A stretch of DNA of 64,000 bases, from positions 8,370,001 to 8,434,000 of the forward strand of contig OZ316891.1 in the NCBI GenBank assembly GCA_973895155.1, read 5' to 3'. Shown piece after piece: positions 1 to 10,804 of the stretch. The notes under the pieces are model-generated. The model did not search any database. It saw nothing but the letters and a program-made list of their open reading frames with translations, and was not told the DNA's origin. Made by a program: the position numbers and the translations under genes. How positions within the stretch are numbered: position 1 is the first letter of the stretch; the number at the start of each line of letters is the position of its first letter. The DNA is from Marsupella aquatica (taxonomy: Eukaryota; Marchantiophyta).

Positions 1-1880
1 AGGGGATATCAAGGATACGAATTTTTGGAGGTACGTTAGATTTCTTCTACTTACGTTTGAGACCTTTGGAGACATTATTTTGTTCTACCCCAGTGACGAT
101 CAGCTTGGTGCAGGCCTGCGTGAAACGCTAATATTTCCACCTCTCAAAGCTCGAAGTACAGCAAAAGGGCCTAAATCATTTCTTATTCCTGCAATTTGCA
201 CTGAATTGTTTTTTTTTTTGACATCCCAAAATTCAGCACTGAATTGTTTTTCCAATTTTGTCTCAAGCAAATTTCTTTTCGCAAACCTGATTGTGGCTAC
301 AGGACCTTTGAACCAGTCAATTGGCTAATGAGAAGAGAGTTTATTGCGGTGTGGTCAAGACTGACCTTTGAGACAACCTTATTGGAGCGTCCTCGTAACA
401 AAGTTGAACCAGAGAACCATATATAAGCTATGGAGATTCAAGCTGTCCAAGAGTCCCAAATTGCAGATGTGTCACCAATTACTACTCTATTCATTTCCCC
501 CAAATGAATTCTATTAAGTACAACATAGTTTTCCTTTGAAGAAGAAGGGTGAGGTACAACACATAGCCTATTTGCGTCATAATTGGGAGTCAACACCAAA
601 GGAGAGATTCCATGTGTGGCTGTGATGGAGATGGTCACATCAGTGGTGAGATACTTTGCAATTGAGACGACGGTGGACACTGCAGTGTTAAACAGTCTGC
701 GTTTGGCTCTGCCCATAGTGTTACAAAAACTTACAGTGATTTAGGTCTATGTTACATTAGTCCTCAAACTAGACCCTTGTTTTTGAAATCCAGCTGCCCT
801 CAACCCTGCAAAATAATCTAAGGAGACCTAATTCAAGTACGCAGAGGACCGGTTGTGTGTTTGCTTCAATCGAACTGAACACTTAAGGATGGCAAAATGG
901 ATGCCAAAGCTTACAGAACAGTGTGCATCTCAATCGGTCCAAATTACCCGCACCAGTTCTTGGCCAGAAATATTTTCTCACCTGGATCGATAGACGCAAT
1001 ACCTGAAGAAAACAAACAGAAAAACTAGAAGTATTCCCAGATAGCTTATCAAGTAAAGAGAGATGTGCTAATTTAGAACTTTCTTGCCCGATTTTTCGTC
1101 ATGAACTGACTCCGGGAAGCTAAGCAATTGTACATCTATCAGCACGAAGGAAAACAAATGTGTCCTTAGGACATCGAATGATTGACATCTTGTGGACGTT
1201 CATGATTTTTTCGACTGTGATTCGTAGATTGATGCCTTGCATGTCCACAGAGAGCAGTTCTCCAGCTCGAGCCACCTGGTCTGGCACGGAAGTTTAGGGT
1301 TTATCTCACCTGCTCTAAGGATCGACAGTGATTCATTTGCTGAGTGTGGGCATTTGCCACTATTCAAGAGTTTGCGGCAGTTGAAGGCATGAAGTTTGAT
1401 TTGCACCACCAGTAGATTACTTATTGCGAACATTTACAGGTTGGGCAACAGATTTTAAGGACTCCATTCTTGTCGCGAGAGACCAATCAAATCTTCCCAA
1501 GGTCGAAGAGACCGAATCGCAATTGAAGCAATTTGAATAACAATTAGCGCAACTCACATACCTTGATGACCAAAGCAAGCGACAGTCAAGTAAAAAATTC
1601 AATGCAGGATGCTTCCATTGGATTCTCGGAAACTCACCCAGAGCCTATTCACGATGTTCGAGATCAATTGACTCCAACAGAGCATGGATCAATGGATCTC
1701 GAGTGAAATAATGAGGACGTCTTTGACAGCAACTGTCCTCCATATCGAATTCGACAGAGAAATGGATGGAAAATGGCGCTAGCGCTGCAATTCCTTGCAT
1801 TCGATTGGGGCACTCACAATGTCATCAGACTGTGAAAGTTTGTTCCGAGAGGGACTTTACAAGACTGTGGGGCCATTCCG

Positions 1881-2111
1881 TGTCTCTCAACCAAAGCAAA
1901 GCTGATGGCCGCTTCCATAGCCAAAATGTGTGTCTAGGAAAAAGAAATGCAATAAATGCTCCATTTTTTGAGACCACCTCAAAACCTTAAGATTTTGAAC
2001 ATTCGGTGTCTCTCAACTAAAGCAAAGATGATGGCCACTTCCATAGCCAAAATGTGTGTCTAGGAGTATGAAATAAATGCTCCGTTCTTTAGACCACCTC
2101 AAAACCTTAAG
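1881..2111. repeat. Two-copy tandem duplication, ~120-126 bp unit
   Basis: The segment starting TGTCTCTCAACCAAAGC at 1,881 recurs at about 2,007. Both copies end in the same ACCACCTCAAAACCTTAAG block (near 1,991 and 2,111). The copies differ by scattered substitutions and a small indel, so this is an old duplication. No coding meaning is seen. Confidence 0.85.
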
Positions 2112-2535
2112 TTAAAAAAAAAAAAGTGCACACAGAGCAAAAAAAAAGTACCCACAAAGGGCCACAAATGACCAGGTTTGGGTAATGGTTTTGTTTGATT
2201 GCGCATGTAAAGTGAAGTCTGGTCTGTTCCTACATTTGAGTGACTAAGATTGCATCTCACATGTGGAAAACTAAGAACTGCTACCACCAAGTTCTTGTAA
2301 CCCTGAATAGTGGCAGACACCCAAACCAGCTATCCAAAGATTAAAGTCTCCATGTTGCATCAGTAACCTTGAGGGCTGCCAACGCAGACTGGAAGACCCC
2401 GCATCCCTTTCACTCTGCTTTTTGACTAGAGGGTCACCCTGAAGCAACGAGCGCCTGAGATTGTCTTCACAGTTTCTGGAGATCACAGTGAAACCCTTGA
2501 CACAGTCCTTTGTTTGAAGGCCTAATGGTATCCAC

Positions 2536-3072
2536 ACCTTATTAGCCGTTGCAATTTAAGAGGGACAAAAAGTAGTTTCACCATGGAACACACACCTTAT
2601 TAGCCCTTAGAATTTCAGGAGGGACACAAAGTAGTTTCACCATGAAATAAGCACCTTAGCCAGTTGCACACTTCAGGAGGGACAAAAAGGAGTTTCACTG
2701 TGAAATACACACCTTAGCCTGTTGCACTTCAGGAGGGACAAAAAGGAGTTTCACCATGGAATACACCAGCATATTTCAGCCACTCTAGGGATGAGATTCT
2801 AGGAATATTCCTTATCATTTTTCCTGGACTACATCCTGACCGTCAGATATCCCTAGATTGACTGATGACGGTTAGATTCTGGCGAATGTGGTCCATGATT
2901 TGGTAGGAAAGTGGCAAAAATGACATGCAAAGAATCTAGCAAAATTTAAGCCAAAAGTGACTAACACTTTTGGGGGAGGTGGAATTTGGCAAAATTCACA
3001 CCTAAAAAATAAGCTGGAATACACACCTTAGCCACTTGCAAACTTCAGGAGGGACAAACTGAGTTTCTCTGT
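2536..3072. repeat. ~60-bp tandem repeat, about four units plus a distant copy
   Basis: Units share the cores TTCAGGAGGGACAAAAAG, AGTTTCACCATG and ACACACCTTAGCC. Four run head to tail from 2,536 to 2,765, and a further partial unit lies at 3,015-3,072 after about 250 bases of unrelated sequence. Units are 50-65 bases long and diverged. No coding frame persists through them. Confidence 0.8.
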
Positions 3073-3771
3073 CTATTTCATGTCTGAGTAGCTTCTCGGA
3101 GGCTCAAAAGGTATCTCGCCCCTCACTCGCTATTTAACTGGCCAACTCACCTCCGATTCTATCATTTATAGTTAGCTCTAATTGAGGAAACAATTATAGC
3201 CTGTGTTTTCAAAGATTTTTCCTGCTATTTTCCTCCCCTGTTGTATGTAGTTATTAATTAACATTTGCCTAGTAAATTGGTCTTCCTCTTTCCCTGGAAG
3301 ATGCATAGTGTCTGAGGGATTCTCTCAACACGGATATGGCAAAGGAAAAGATTTCAGCGAGTCAACTGATTTAGTTTCCTAAGGGATTGGCTGAGCCTTC
3401 TGCCCAGGCAAGAACCAAGCCTATTACACATATGGTCTTTCCTGCGGGAGCCTCCAAATGTGTGAGGGCTACTCCACCCATAGCTACAAAGAAAATCCTG
3501 AAAGATAGAAGGAAACAAGCCCTCTCCCCTCTTTTCCTTCCCTTCATTGGGTTGCTTCGGTTCCAGCTTTTTGCCCAAACAAGATCTACTTTATCAAAAT
3601 AAACCTAAATGGAACTTTGTGGTCCATCAATCAGCAAGAGGGCCCCCTTAAATCCTTCCAAGGCAACTATGGTTTTACTCCTTTCCTCCCCCTGATTGGG
3701 TCTTTGGCTTGTGGGATGGTGTCTCTAGGCTGGGAGCCTTTTGTTTTCTGGCAGATTCAAATATATCTGTT

Positions 3772-4890
3772 CAAGTCTACTCAGCATTCTTCACTCTGAG
3801 CTGCATTCGTACAGTTTAGCAGAATACATTTTGCAAAATATCTTCGTTTGACATTTCATTCAATAAAAAGATTCAGTTCTGTTTCTACACCGTTCTTCTA
3901 GTCTAGTCAGCATTCTTCTCTTTTGCGATGCATTCGTGCAGTTTAGCAAAATGTCTTCGTTTGACATTTAATTCAATGGAAAGCTTCAGTTCGGTTTTCC
4001 AGTCATCTCTTCAAGTCATGTCAGCATTCTTCTCTGTTGAGCTGCATTCGTGCAGTTTAGCAGAACACATTTCGCAAAAATGTCTTCGTTTGACATTTAA
4101 TTCAATGGAAAGCTTTAGTTCTGTTTCTACACCTTTCGTCAAGTCTACTCAGCATTCTTCTGTTTTGAGCTGCATTCGTGCAGTTTAGCAGAACACATTT
4201 CGCAAAAATGTCTTCGTTTGACATTTAATTCAATGGAAAGCTTTAGTTCTGTTTCTACACCTTTCGTCAAGTCTACTCAGCATTCTTCTGTTTTGAGCTG
4301 CATCCGTGCAGTTTAGCAGAACACATTTCGCAAAAATGTCTTCGTTTGACATTTAATTCAATGGAAAGCTTTTAGTTCTGTTTCTACACCTTTCGTCAAG
4401 TCTACTCAGCATTCTTCTGTTTTGAGCTGCATTCGTGCAGTTTAGCAGAACACATTTCGCAAAAATGTCTTCGTTTGACATTTAATTCAATGGAAAGCTT
4501 TTAGTTCTGTTTCTACACCTTTCGTCAAGTCTACTCAGCATTCCTCTATTTTGAGCTGCATTCGTGCAGTTTAGCCGAACACATTTCGCAAAAATGTCTT
4601 CGTTTGACATTTAATTCAATGGAAAGCTTTAGTTCTGTTTCTACACCTTTCGTCAAGTCTACTCAGCATTCCTCTATTTTGAGCTGCATTCGCACAGTTT
4701 AGCAAAACACATTTCGCAAAATGTCTTCGTTTGACATTTAATTCAATGGAAAGCTTGAGTTCGGTTTCTACTCCTCTCTTCAAGTCTACTCAGCATACTT
4801 CTATTTTGAGCTGCATCCGTACACTTCAGCAGCACATTTTGCAAATGGTCTTCGTTGACATTTGATTCAACGGGACAGCTTGCAGGGAGG
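3772..4890. repeat. Satellite/minisatellite array, ~128-bp unit, about nine copies
   Basis: The core TTCGTTTGACATTTAATTCA recurs at about 3,847, 3,960, 4,089, 4,218, 4,346, 4,474, 4,603, 4,730 and 4,853, giving spacings of 113-129 bases, mostly 128-129. Each unit also carries GAGCTGCATTCGTGCAG and GTCTACTCAGCATTC. The central units are nearly identical while the first and last are diverged and slightly shorter. That is the pattern expected when unequal exchange homogenises the middle of an array. Confidence 0.95.
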
Positions 4891-5344
4891 AGAGTCGATG
4901 AATGCTGAAAGTCAGATTTCGGTCGTGCACCGTAGTGCATCGGTCCAGAAGAAGCAGACGAAATTATGGGTAGGCCCAGTCCCCAACTCGGGCAGCACTC
5001 CAAGGCGGTAATAAGGCAACATCTGGACTGCGCAATGTGTGAAAGTCGGCGGCTCGCGTGATGGTTACATCAGGAGGGCCCACGAAGTATCTAAAGGCGC
5101 ACTTTCCATCGCTGTGAACGGGAAGGTTTTCACACCCCACTGTGCCACAGAACGAACTGTACACGGTTGAAGAAGCTTTCAGTGAAGTAGTAGTGAAGAT
5201 AGTTTGCAAAACCCAGCTGGATGCGATCCTTCATTCGGCGGGAACAAAATGTTTTTAATTTTCCAGCTGCTTCATTTGACATTTTCCACCGCCCGACCTA
5301 GCAGCTACAGAACTGAGTCTTACGTGTGAGCCCACTAATTGGTC

Positions 5345-5520
5345 CTCGGCTCGTTCTTTGGTGCGGAAACCTATCACGGGAGAAGAATTAAGTTGTGCAA
5401 TGTCGCCGAGTCTCTAGTCTAACCCTGATTTTTAGTTTTCAGCCCACCGACTGGTGCGGAAAACTAGCCGTGCGAGTAATTGAGGTGTCCAACGTCGCCG
5501 AGTCTCCAGCCTAGCCGATG
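5345..5520. repeat. Diverged two-copy duplication, ~100-bp unit
   Basis: A block with GGTGCGGAAA followed by GTCGCCGAGTCTC is present at about 5,369-5,420 and again at about 5,453-5,520. The copies are clearly related but eroded. They lie about 1 kb upstream of the GT47 start codon; no regulatory role can be read from them. Confidence 0.55.
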
Positions 5521-6521
5521 CATATTTTGAAAGTGTACAGTGCCCAGAATTGTGTGGAATGTTACCGTACCCAAAATTTTCCATTTTCTAGAGTTTGCAT
5601 TTGAAATTCGCGCTGCGGTTGTGCGGGGATGCAGGCATCGAGTTACTACCACTCACCTACTTAATTGCTGTTGGCTCTTGATGTAGTGTAGGTCATCTGT
5701 CTTCGCAGCCATGGGATTTAATTTTCCTTCCCGGGTTCCGTCCTTGCTCTGTTCAGGCTGAAGGAAATAGAAAAGGTATGTTCAATTGATTTTGGACGTC
5801 GATGTCACTCTTACTAGGCTCATAGGCACTGGCAGTGCTCTTTTCGTGCTCCCAGTTAGACTGGAAGACAAAGAGAAGGAGGTGATGATGGTGGGGCCGA
5901 TGAAGTGTCCACAGTTCGGGTGTGAAGTTGTTGCATGAGGGATTGAGCTGGATTTTGCGGTTGCTGTGGGTGGTGAAAGATGGATATTGCCTTGAATGTC
6001 CATGAGGTGGCTAAAAGATATTCGGTGCCGAGTAGATCACAGCGCTATGTCACACCCGCTTTATGAGCTTGGGAGAATTCCATGCTGAGCACTGGTGTTT
6101 GGAAAGCTCGATGGAAGTCTTTATCTCGCTTTTTCAGTTTTGGCCAATTTATTCCTTGAGAGCGCTGTCGTCATGACAATTTCAAATCTCGGGAATTACT
6201 CGAAAGCCAGGTTCATCACGCGTCCCGAGCTTGGGCGATTACTTGATGAGCACTGGTAGCTGAGATAATTCCTGAATTGCGGACATAGACTTTGCATCCC
6301 ACTTCAATCTCCTGACCGGAACTGATTCAGATCGAATTCCGCTCCCAGCTTATTATACTCTCATCTCGTAAGCTCCCATTCAAGGCTGTGGAGGGTGTTG
6401 AGCCCAGACCCAGCGTGGCGAATTAAATCTAAGCTGTGCAGTCACAAACTATGTGAAGTGAGGAGAACGATTGTGCCACCGACGGTCAGGTGATGTCAAC
6501 AACGAGTTGAAAACGAAGATC

Positions 6522-8051
6522 ATGGAAGCTGCGAGGTGGCCCAAGGGACTGCAAAATCTATCACCCAGCCGAGTGAGGGTCAAGGGAAATTTCCAGAAAT
6601 ACAACTCATCGAGCTCGCTGCCCAGTGTGCCCACGCGACCATGTGTGTACGTCTGGACGTACGCGTGCTTCTTTGCCGCCATAGTATTCATCTTGCTCGC
6701 CGGGGTTCGTCTGCAAGTTGTCGACGACTCGAAAGGTCTCCGCCGCGATAAAGGGAGGAATGATATTGAGCAATTTTCAATTCTAGCGAATCCACGAAGT
6801 AAGAATTGTGAAGGCCGACGTGTGTACATTTACGACCTTCCACCCGAGTTCAACATACTAGCAGAGGACACGACCAGATGCAACCACTCTCTCATTCCGT
6901 GGATGGATATCTGTCCTCGCTTTTGCAACCGAGGTTTTGGAGTGGATCTTAACAGCAGTGAGTCGAGGATTCTGCATCCTGATAGTGAATTTGACGTCTC
7001 CGACTGGTATGAGACCGATTTCTACATGCTCGATGTCATCTTCCATTCTCGCATGAAAAGCTATCCCTGCCTAACCCAAGATGCGTCGAAAGCAGATGCC
7101 TACTATGTCCCGCACTATACAGGGATTCTTTCTCTGGACTACTTGTACAGTCATAACTCTTCAGGGCGCCCATATGAGGAGAGGAAATTTTTCGGGAAGG
7201 ATCTGATCGATTGGCTGGAGAGCAATGGAGGAGAGGCATGGAGACGGTACGCAGGGAAGGACCATTTCCTGGCCATGGGAAGGACGACGTGGGATTTCAA
7301 ATTACGGGAGAACTGGGCCACGGGATTCTCGGAGCTTTCTCATGTGGCGAATATGACCAGTCTCATGATTGAGAGCTTACCTGGAATGAGCGGGGAGTAC
7401 GCAATCCCCTACCCAACTCCGTTTCACCCAGAGTCTCCTCAGAGGCTGCAGAGGTGGATCAAAACGGTGACAAACGCGAAGAGGAGGTACCTGTTCTCTT
7501 ATGCCGGCGCTCCCCGCTTAGAAGATCCTTCGAGTGTGAGGGGCATTATGACCTCCTCCTGTATGGCCGCAGGTAAGGATGTGTGCACTATGGTAGACTG
7601 CACTGTAACAAGCTGCAGCCATGATCCATTGCCCGCATACAAATTATTTTTGCAATCGTATTTTTGCTTGCAACCGAGAGGTGACACTGCCACCCGGAGG
7701 TCTACGTTCGACTGCCTCATTTCTGGAGCAATCCCAGTTCTTTTTCACAAGAGCTCTGCATACGCTCAATACTCGTGGCACCTTCCGAGGGATCCGAAGA
7801 GTTATTCAGTCTTCATCGACGAGGAAGATTTGAAGAGAGGGGCATCGATTGAACATGTCTTGAGGTCTTATTCGCAGGAGACAATAGAAGTCATGCAGAA
7901 AACCATCGCCTCCATGATTCCGAATTTGCTGTATTTCGACTGTCGGAAGGACGGGTGCAGCTCGATGAATGAGATGGATGCGTTTGACTTGACCATGAAG
8001 GGATTATTTGAGAAAATTGGATATAGTAAAAGTCAGTTCAATGACTCGTAG
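6522..8051 (+). CDS. GT47 exostosin-family glycosyltransferase, MUR3/XLT2-like (copy 1)
   Basis: Single-exon gene, 509 residues from the first ATG. The frame stays open upstream to a TTG at 6,471, but ATG 6,522 (MEAARWPKG) is the natural eukaryotic start. It looks like a type II Golgi membrane protein: short basic cytosolic N-terminus, one membrane span (about residues 40-62, WTYACFFAAIVFILLAGV), a stem, then the exostosin domain (about 98-455). Family signatures include VYIYDLPPEFN, DHFLAMGRTTWDF, IPYPTPFHP, FCLQPRGDTATRRS, ISGAIPVLF and YSWHLP. Plant relatives such as MUR3 and XLT2 (about 520-620 residues) add galactose or galacturonic acid to xyloglucan side chains, so length and architecture fit. 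Donor and acceptor cannot be read from the sequence. It faces its close paralogue at 10,805-12,367. Family call very secure; MUR3-type specificity is inference. Confidence 0.93.
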   Translation: MEAARWPKGLQNLSPSRVRVKGNFQKYNSSSSLPSVPTRPCVYVWTYACFFAAIVFILLAGVRLQVVDDSKGLRRDKGRNDIEQFSILANPRSKNCEGRRVYIYDLPPEFNILAEDTTRCNHSLIPWMDICPRFCNRGFGVDLNSSESRILHPDSEFDVSDWYETDFYMLDVIFHSRMKSYPCLTQDASKADAYYVPHYTGILSLDYLYSHNSSGRPYEERKFFGKDLIDWLESNGGEAWRRYAGKDHFLAMGRTTWDFKLRENWATGFSELSHVANMTSLMIESLPGMSGEYAIPYPTPFHPESPQRLQRWIKTVTNAKRRYLFSYAGAPRLEDPSSVRGIMTSSCMAAGKDVCTMVDCTVTSCSHDPLPAYKLFLQSYFCLQPRGDTATRRSTFDCLISGAIPVLFHKSSAYAQYSWHLPRDPKSYSVFIDEEDLKRGASIEHVLRSYSQETIEVMQKTIASMIPNLLYFDCRKDGCSSMNEMDAFDLTMKGLFEKIGYSKSQFNDS

Positions 8052-8551
8052 GAGACTCAGTGGACGTATTCATTCAACAGTTCAAATTGAATTGAGTCGT
8101 AAGTTTACTGCAATGTTGAAGGACAGTCATAGAGTTCTCTAGTCGCAGTTCAGTTAGTCAATGTCCTGCACTCTTTTGTAGCGCAGAAGTAGAACTTTAG
8201 ACACCAGGCGGTGAACGTAATTACAATCATAGGTCTGTTGCATTCACTGAGTTTCGCCTCATGCGATTCTTAAATTAATTTTCTCGAAGTACGAGCCTGA
8301 CCGGTGCTCAAATCCGTCACAATTGACGGTGGTCTAAACATTCGGATAATATTTGGACGAACTGAGGCCAATGGCAGCATATGCCTGCTCAGACGCCGAT
8401 TCGATTTCGCTGCTGGGAACTAGGAGAATTGAAACATTAGAAGGTATGGGCAGTATACTGTTCTTACTACTCATTGCTAGGGATGTGGCTCACAAAGAAA
8501 TGACGACTGTGTCTCCGGACCACTGATGGATAGTTATCACTATATGTTTTG

Positions 8552-8746
8552 AATCCCAATGCTGATGAAGTCATCAAGATTGGGAGACAGGAATATAGCC
8601 AAATTCAGATATTCTATGTGGTCCTTTCTCTGCTCAGCGAGGAACATCTGGAAGTAATAAAGATTGCTTCAAAAGCAGAATGTCAGAAAGCAATGGAGCT
8701 GAGACTAGAAAAGTTCCAACGGAACCAATTTACTGCGCGAAAATAG
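8552..8746 (+). pseudogene. Possible copia-type retrotransposon gag remnant
   Basis: A 65-codon open frame with no proper start codon (it begins at a TTG at 8,549) and no detectable partner domains. The string IQIFYVVLSLLSEEHLEVIK, followed by an Ala/Glu-rich stretch and a Lys/Glu-rich helix, is reminiscent of the UBN2/gag domain of Ty1-copia elements, where a small hydrophobic helix precedes a TAKEAW-type motif. That motif is not intact here (ASKAECQKAME). No protease, integrase, reverse transcriptase or LTR is seen nearby. If real, it is a relic. A chance open frame is equally possible. Confidence 0.2.
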
Positions 8747-9098
8747 AAGTGAAATTACTCTCGTCAGAAAGCAAATCTCACAACTTGCACACGAAGCTCT
8801 TGCTTCTAAACGCAAAAGCTGTTTTTATGCACAATCCATCCAACTGATTCTCTTGGTCTTATATCTAATTGATTCTCCCCTGAGTCCATTCTCAGACATT
8901 CATTATGCTTTGTAGACTAGGGTATTGGTGTTAGGTTTCTAGACAAATTCCTCTCAAGACCTTTCTATAGGGTTACTGCCGCACTCTACCAGGCTTTTCA
9001 ATTTATTACTAATATAACTTTCATTCTTTTTGTGTTTGTAGGGGACTCTTGGGCTTTTTGGTCTTCTTGGGTTTTTATCTTTCTTTTCCATTCTTTAT

Positions 9099-9210
9099 TT
9101 TGGGTCTTTGGCCATTGGTAAACTCCTGTATCCCCCCTAGACACTTTTTGTTTTATTGGGTCTTTGGCCTTTGGTAAACTCCTGTAACCCCCCTAGACAC
9201 TTTTTATTGT
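9099..9210 (+). repeat. Two-copy duplication of a GT-rich element-tail sequence, ~56-bp unit
   Basis: TTGGGTCTTTGGCC, TTGGTAAACTCCTGTA and CCCCCCTAGACACTTTTT occur twice in a row with a period of about 56 bases. The style (TTGGGTCTTTGG and similar) recurs at about 27,560-27,760, 36,680-36,760 and, in reverse, 15,850-16,050. It probably derives from the 3' body of a dispersed retroelement family. Confidence 0.6.
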
Positions 9211-9611
9211 TTGGCAGCATGATAATAAAGTCCTGCTAGTAGCTGGTCATCTTGACAAATAGAGTCAACTAAGTAAGAAGCTACAATATATTGGAGAGGC
9301 TATGGTAGCAGCTCAGTGAAAGTGGCAGAAAGTTACTAACTGTGTATGTCAACCTTCAAACTCCTTTGGTAGCTTTGCGAGAAAAAGGACCAGGTTACTA
9401 AACAGAGCCAAACAAAGTGCAATGAAGTAGAAGCAAAAGAAGTGAAGAAGACAAACACTAAACTCAAAAGGAGACAAATGCAACCCCATAACCTAGAAAG
9501 ATAGCATATTAATATGCATGTTTTTAAAATTATTTTTTAGAAAGATAACATATTATAGATAAAGGTTACTATTGCAATAGTGTGATGAGCTAATGGTACA
9601 CATGAAATAGA

Positions 9612-9798
9612 GTGATGAGCTAATAGTCCACATCTAGTGCCCTAAATGCATAGCCATGCATATTGCTTGTGCTTAGTTTCCCTTTGCACCACCCCCCCTA
9701 GAAAGATGAGCTGACGGTCCACATCTAGTGCCCTAAATGTTGGTCATCCTGCTTTTGCTTGGTTCTTGGTTTCCCTTGGCACCCCCCCCCCCCCCCCA
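9612..9798. repeat. Two-copy duplication, ~91-bp unit, ending in poly-C
   Basis: The block GATGAGCT, then GTCCACATCTAGTGCCCTAA, then TTTCCCTT, then GCACC plus a C run, occurs at 9,614-9,699 and 9,705-9,798. The second copy ends in a 16-base C run (9,782-9,797). A partial third match to the start of the unit lies just upstream (about 9,580). Confidence 0.8.
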
Positions 9799-9837
9799 AC
9801 AAAAAAAGAAAAAGGCAAGGGTGCATTTTTTCCTCTT

Positions 9838-9841
<4 letters not shown>

Positions 9842-9883
<42 letters not shown>
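9842..9883. repeat. (CT)n microsatellite
   Basis: About 21 uninterrupted CT dinucleotides. Polymerase slippage makes the exact length unreliable in any single assembly. It creates a meaningless Leu-Ser run in an overlapping frame. Confidence 0.97.
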
Positions 9884-9887
<4 letters not shown>

Positions 9888-10054
9888 GAGGAAGGTGGAG
9901 GCGCCCGAGGGATTGCGAGGTTTTTTTTAGGCGGATCTAATGGTGCAGGCAAAGCAGCTCTCATCCAACCAAGAATGGATTCAGTAAACAGACCATGGGG
10001 CAGCAAGCATATGACAGTGTTTACATATCAACTTCCTTAGAACTTTGACATTAG

Positions 10055-10195
10055 CCCGTGCAGGCATGGCTGAGTGGTAGCTCACTTGAATAGTGATTCA
10101 TAGGTATTGGGTTTTCATAAGTTGGGTTCAAATGTTGTGACGTGATTGTAGGGTTTCACAAAATATTAAAAAAATCAAACGAAAAAAAGAAAAAA
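10055..10195 (+). mobile_element. tRNA-like SINE head (family A, 10-kb copy)
   Basis: TGGCTGAGTGG at 10,067-10,077 is a perfect match to a pol III A box, and GGGTTCAAAT at 10,124-10,133 is a good B box. Spacing is longer than in a tRNA because GGGTT-type sequence seems duplicated between them. The sequence then runs into an A-rich tail (about 10,160-10,197). The segment AGCTCACT, then GAT-ATAGGTATTGGGTT, is shared with the element at 27,460-27,757, showing a dispersed family. The rest of the body is missing, so this is a truncated copy. It does not fold as a functional tRNA in my reading. Confidence 0.55.
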
Positions 10196-10804
10196 AGAAT
10201 CTTGACATTTCACATATGATATGAACGAATCCTCTCCCCTGAGGCTATTCACAGGGTGGGACATAGTGAATCCATTTGCAACATTAGACAGGTGGCCGTT
10301 CATTGAGCTCGTGGCTCTAGAATAGGCTTAGACAAAATCGTGGAGATTCGAAGGATTGAAAGCTAGGCCAGAGCTCACTGGCAAAAACCCAAACGATGCA
10401 AGGAAATCAATCCGACCAGGCCCAGTGGCACTGGGGTAACACTTGCGTGCTGTACATGCCTGTGGAAGCCAACGCATATCTACAATTCGGAACGTGTCAA
10501 GGGGGAATCACTTAAGCTTTCGAACCATTCCTATACCATAGTGTGTTGACAGAGGGTACTTTGTAGCATCATCCTCTGGGAATGGAATGCGGACGTCATG
10601 AATGATTTACAATTAAGCTAGCGACTCGCGTAGCCCAATCACTGAATCTGCGAAGTGTTTATCCATTGAGCAAATTGGGGTGACTGAGCTAAATTTGTTC
10701 TTGTTTCATTCTGGGCAATTCCATAATGGGAAGAGGGTAAGGACAGACGTTGCGGGTACCGTGGATGAAGCTACGTCGGTCCCAACGAAATGTCTTCATT
10801 GGAC

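Larger units (their letters stand above)
1..6400. other. Intergenic region with local tandem duplications
   Basis: No convincing gene is seen on either strand. Open frames here are short, lack family motifs, and often begin at TTG rather than ATG. The stretch contains several independent local duplications, listed separately (1,881-2,111; 2,536-3,072; 3,772-4,890; 5,345-5,520). The last few hundred bases must include the promoter and 5' leader of the GT47 gene starting at 6,522, but I see no TATA box I would trust. Confidence 0.6.
8052..10804. other. Intergenic region between convergent GT47 genes
   Basis: This spacer must hold the 3' ends and termination regions of both flanking GT47 genes. 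It contains a short frame at 8,552-8,746 resembling retroelement gag (listed separately), local duplications, poly-C and CT tracts, and a tRNA-like SINE head near 10,060. No other gene is supported. Confidence 0.6.

Noticed and set aside
438-716. 92-codon ATG-started minus-strand frame
   Set aside because: The composition is plausible, but there is no motif, no exon context and no supporting regulatory signal.
6471-6521. N-terminal extension of GT47 copy 1
   Set aside because: The upstream frame begins with TTG, not ATG. The first ATG at 6,522 is the credible start for a plant nuclear gene.
9759-10040. 93-codon frame containing a Leu-Ser run
   Set aside because: Created by the CT microsatellite and the C run; not a gene.
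10067-10133. A functional tRNA gene
   Set aside because: A and B boxes are present, but spacing is too long, the acceptor stem cannot be formed convincingly and there is an A-rich tail, so a SINE is the better reading.
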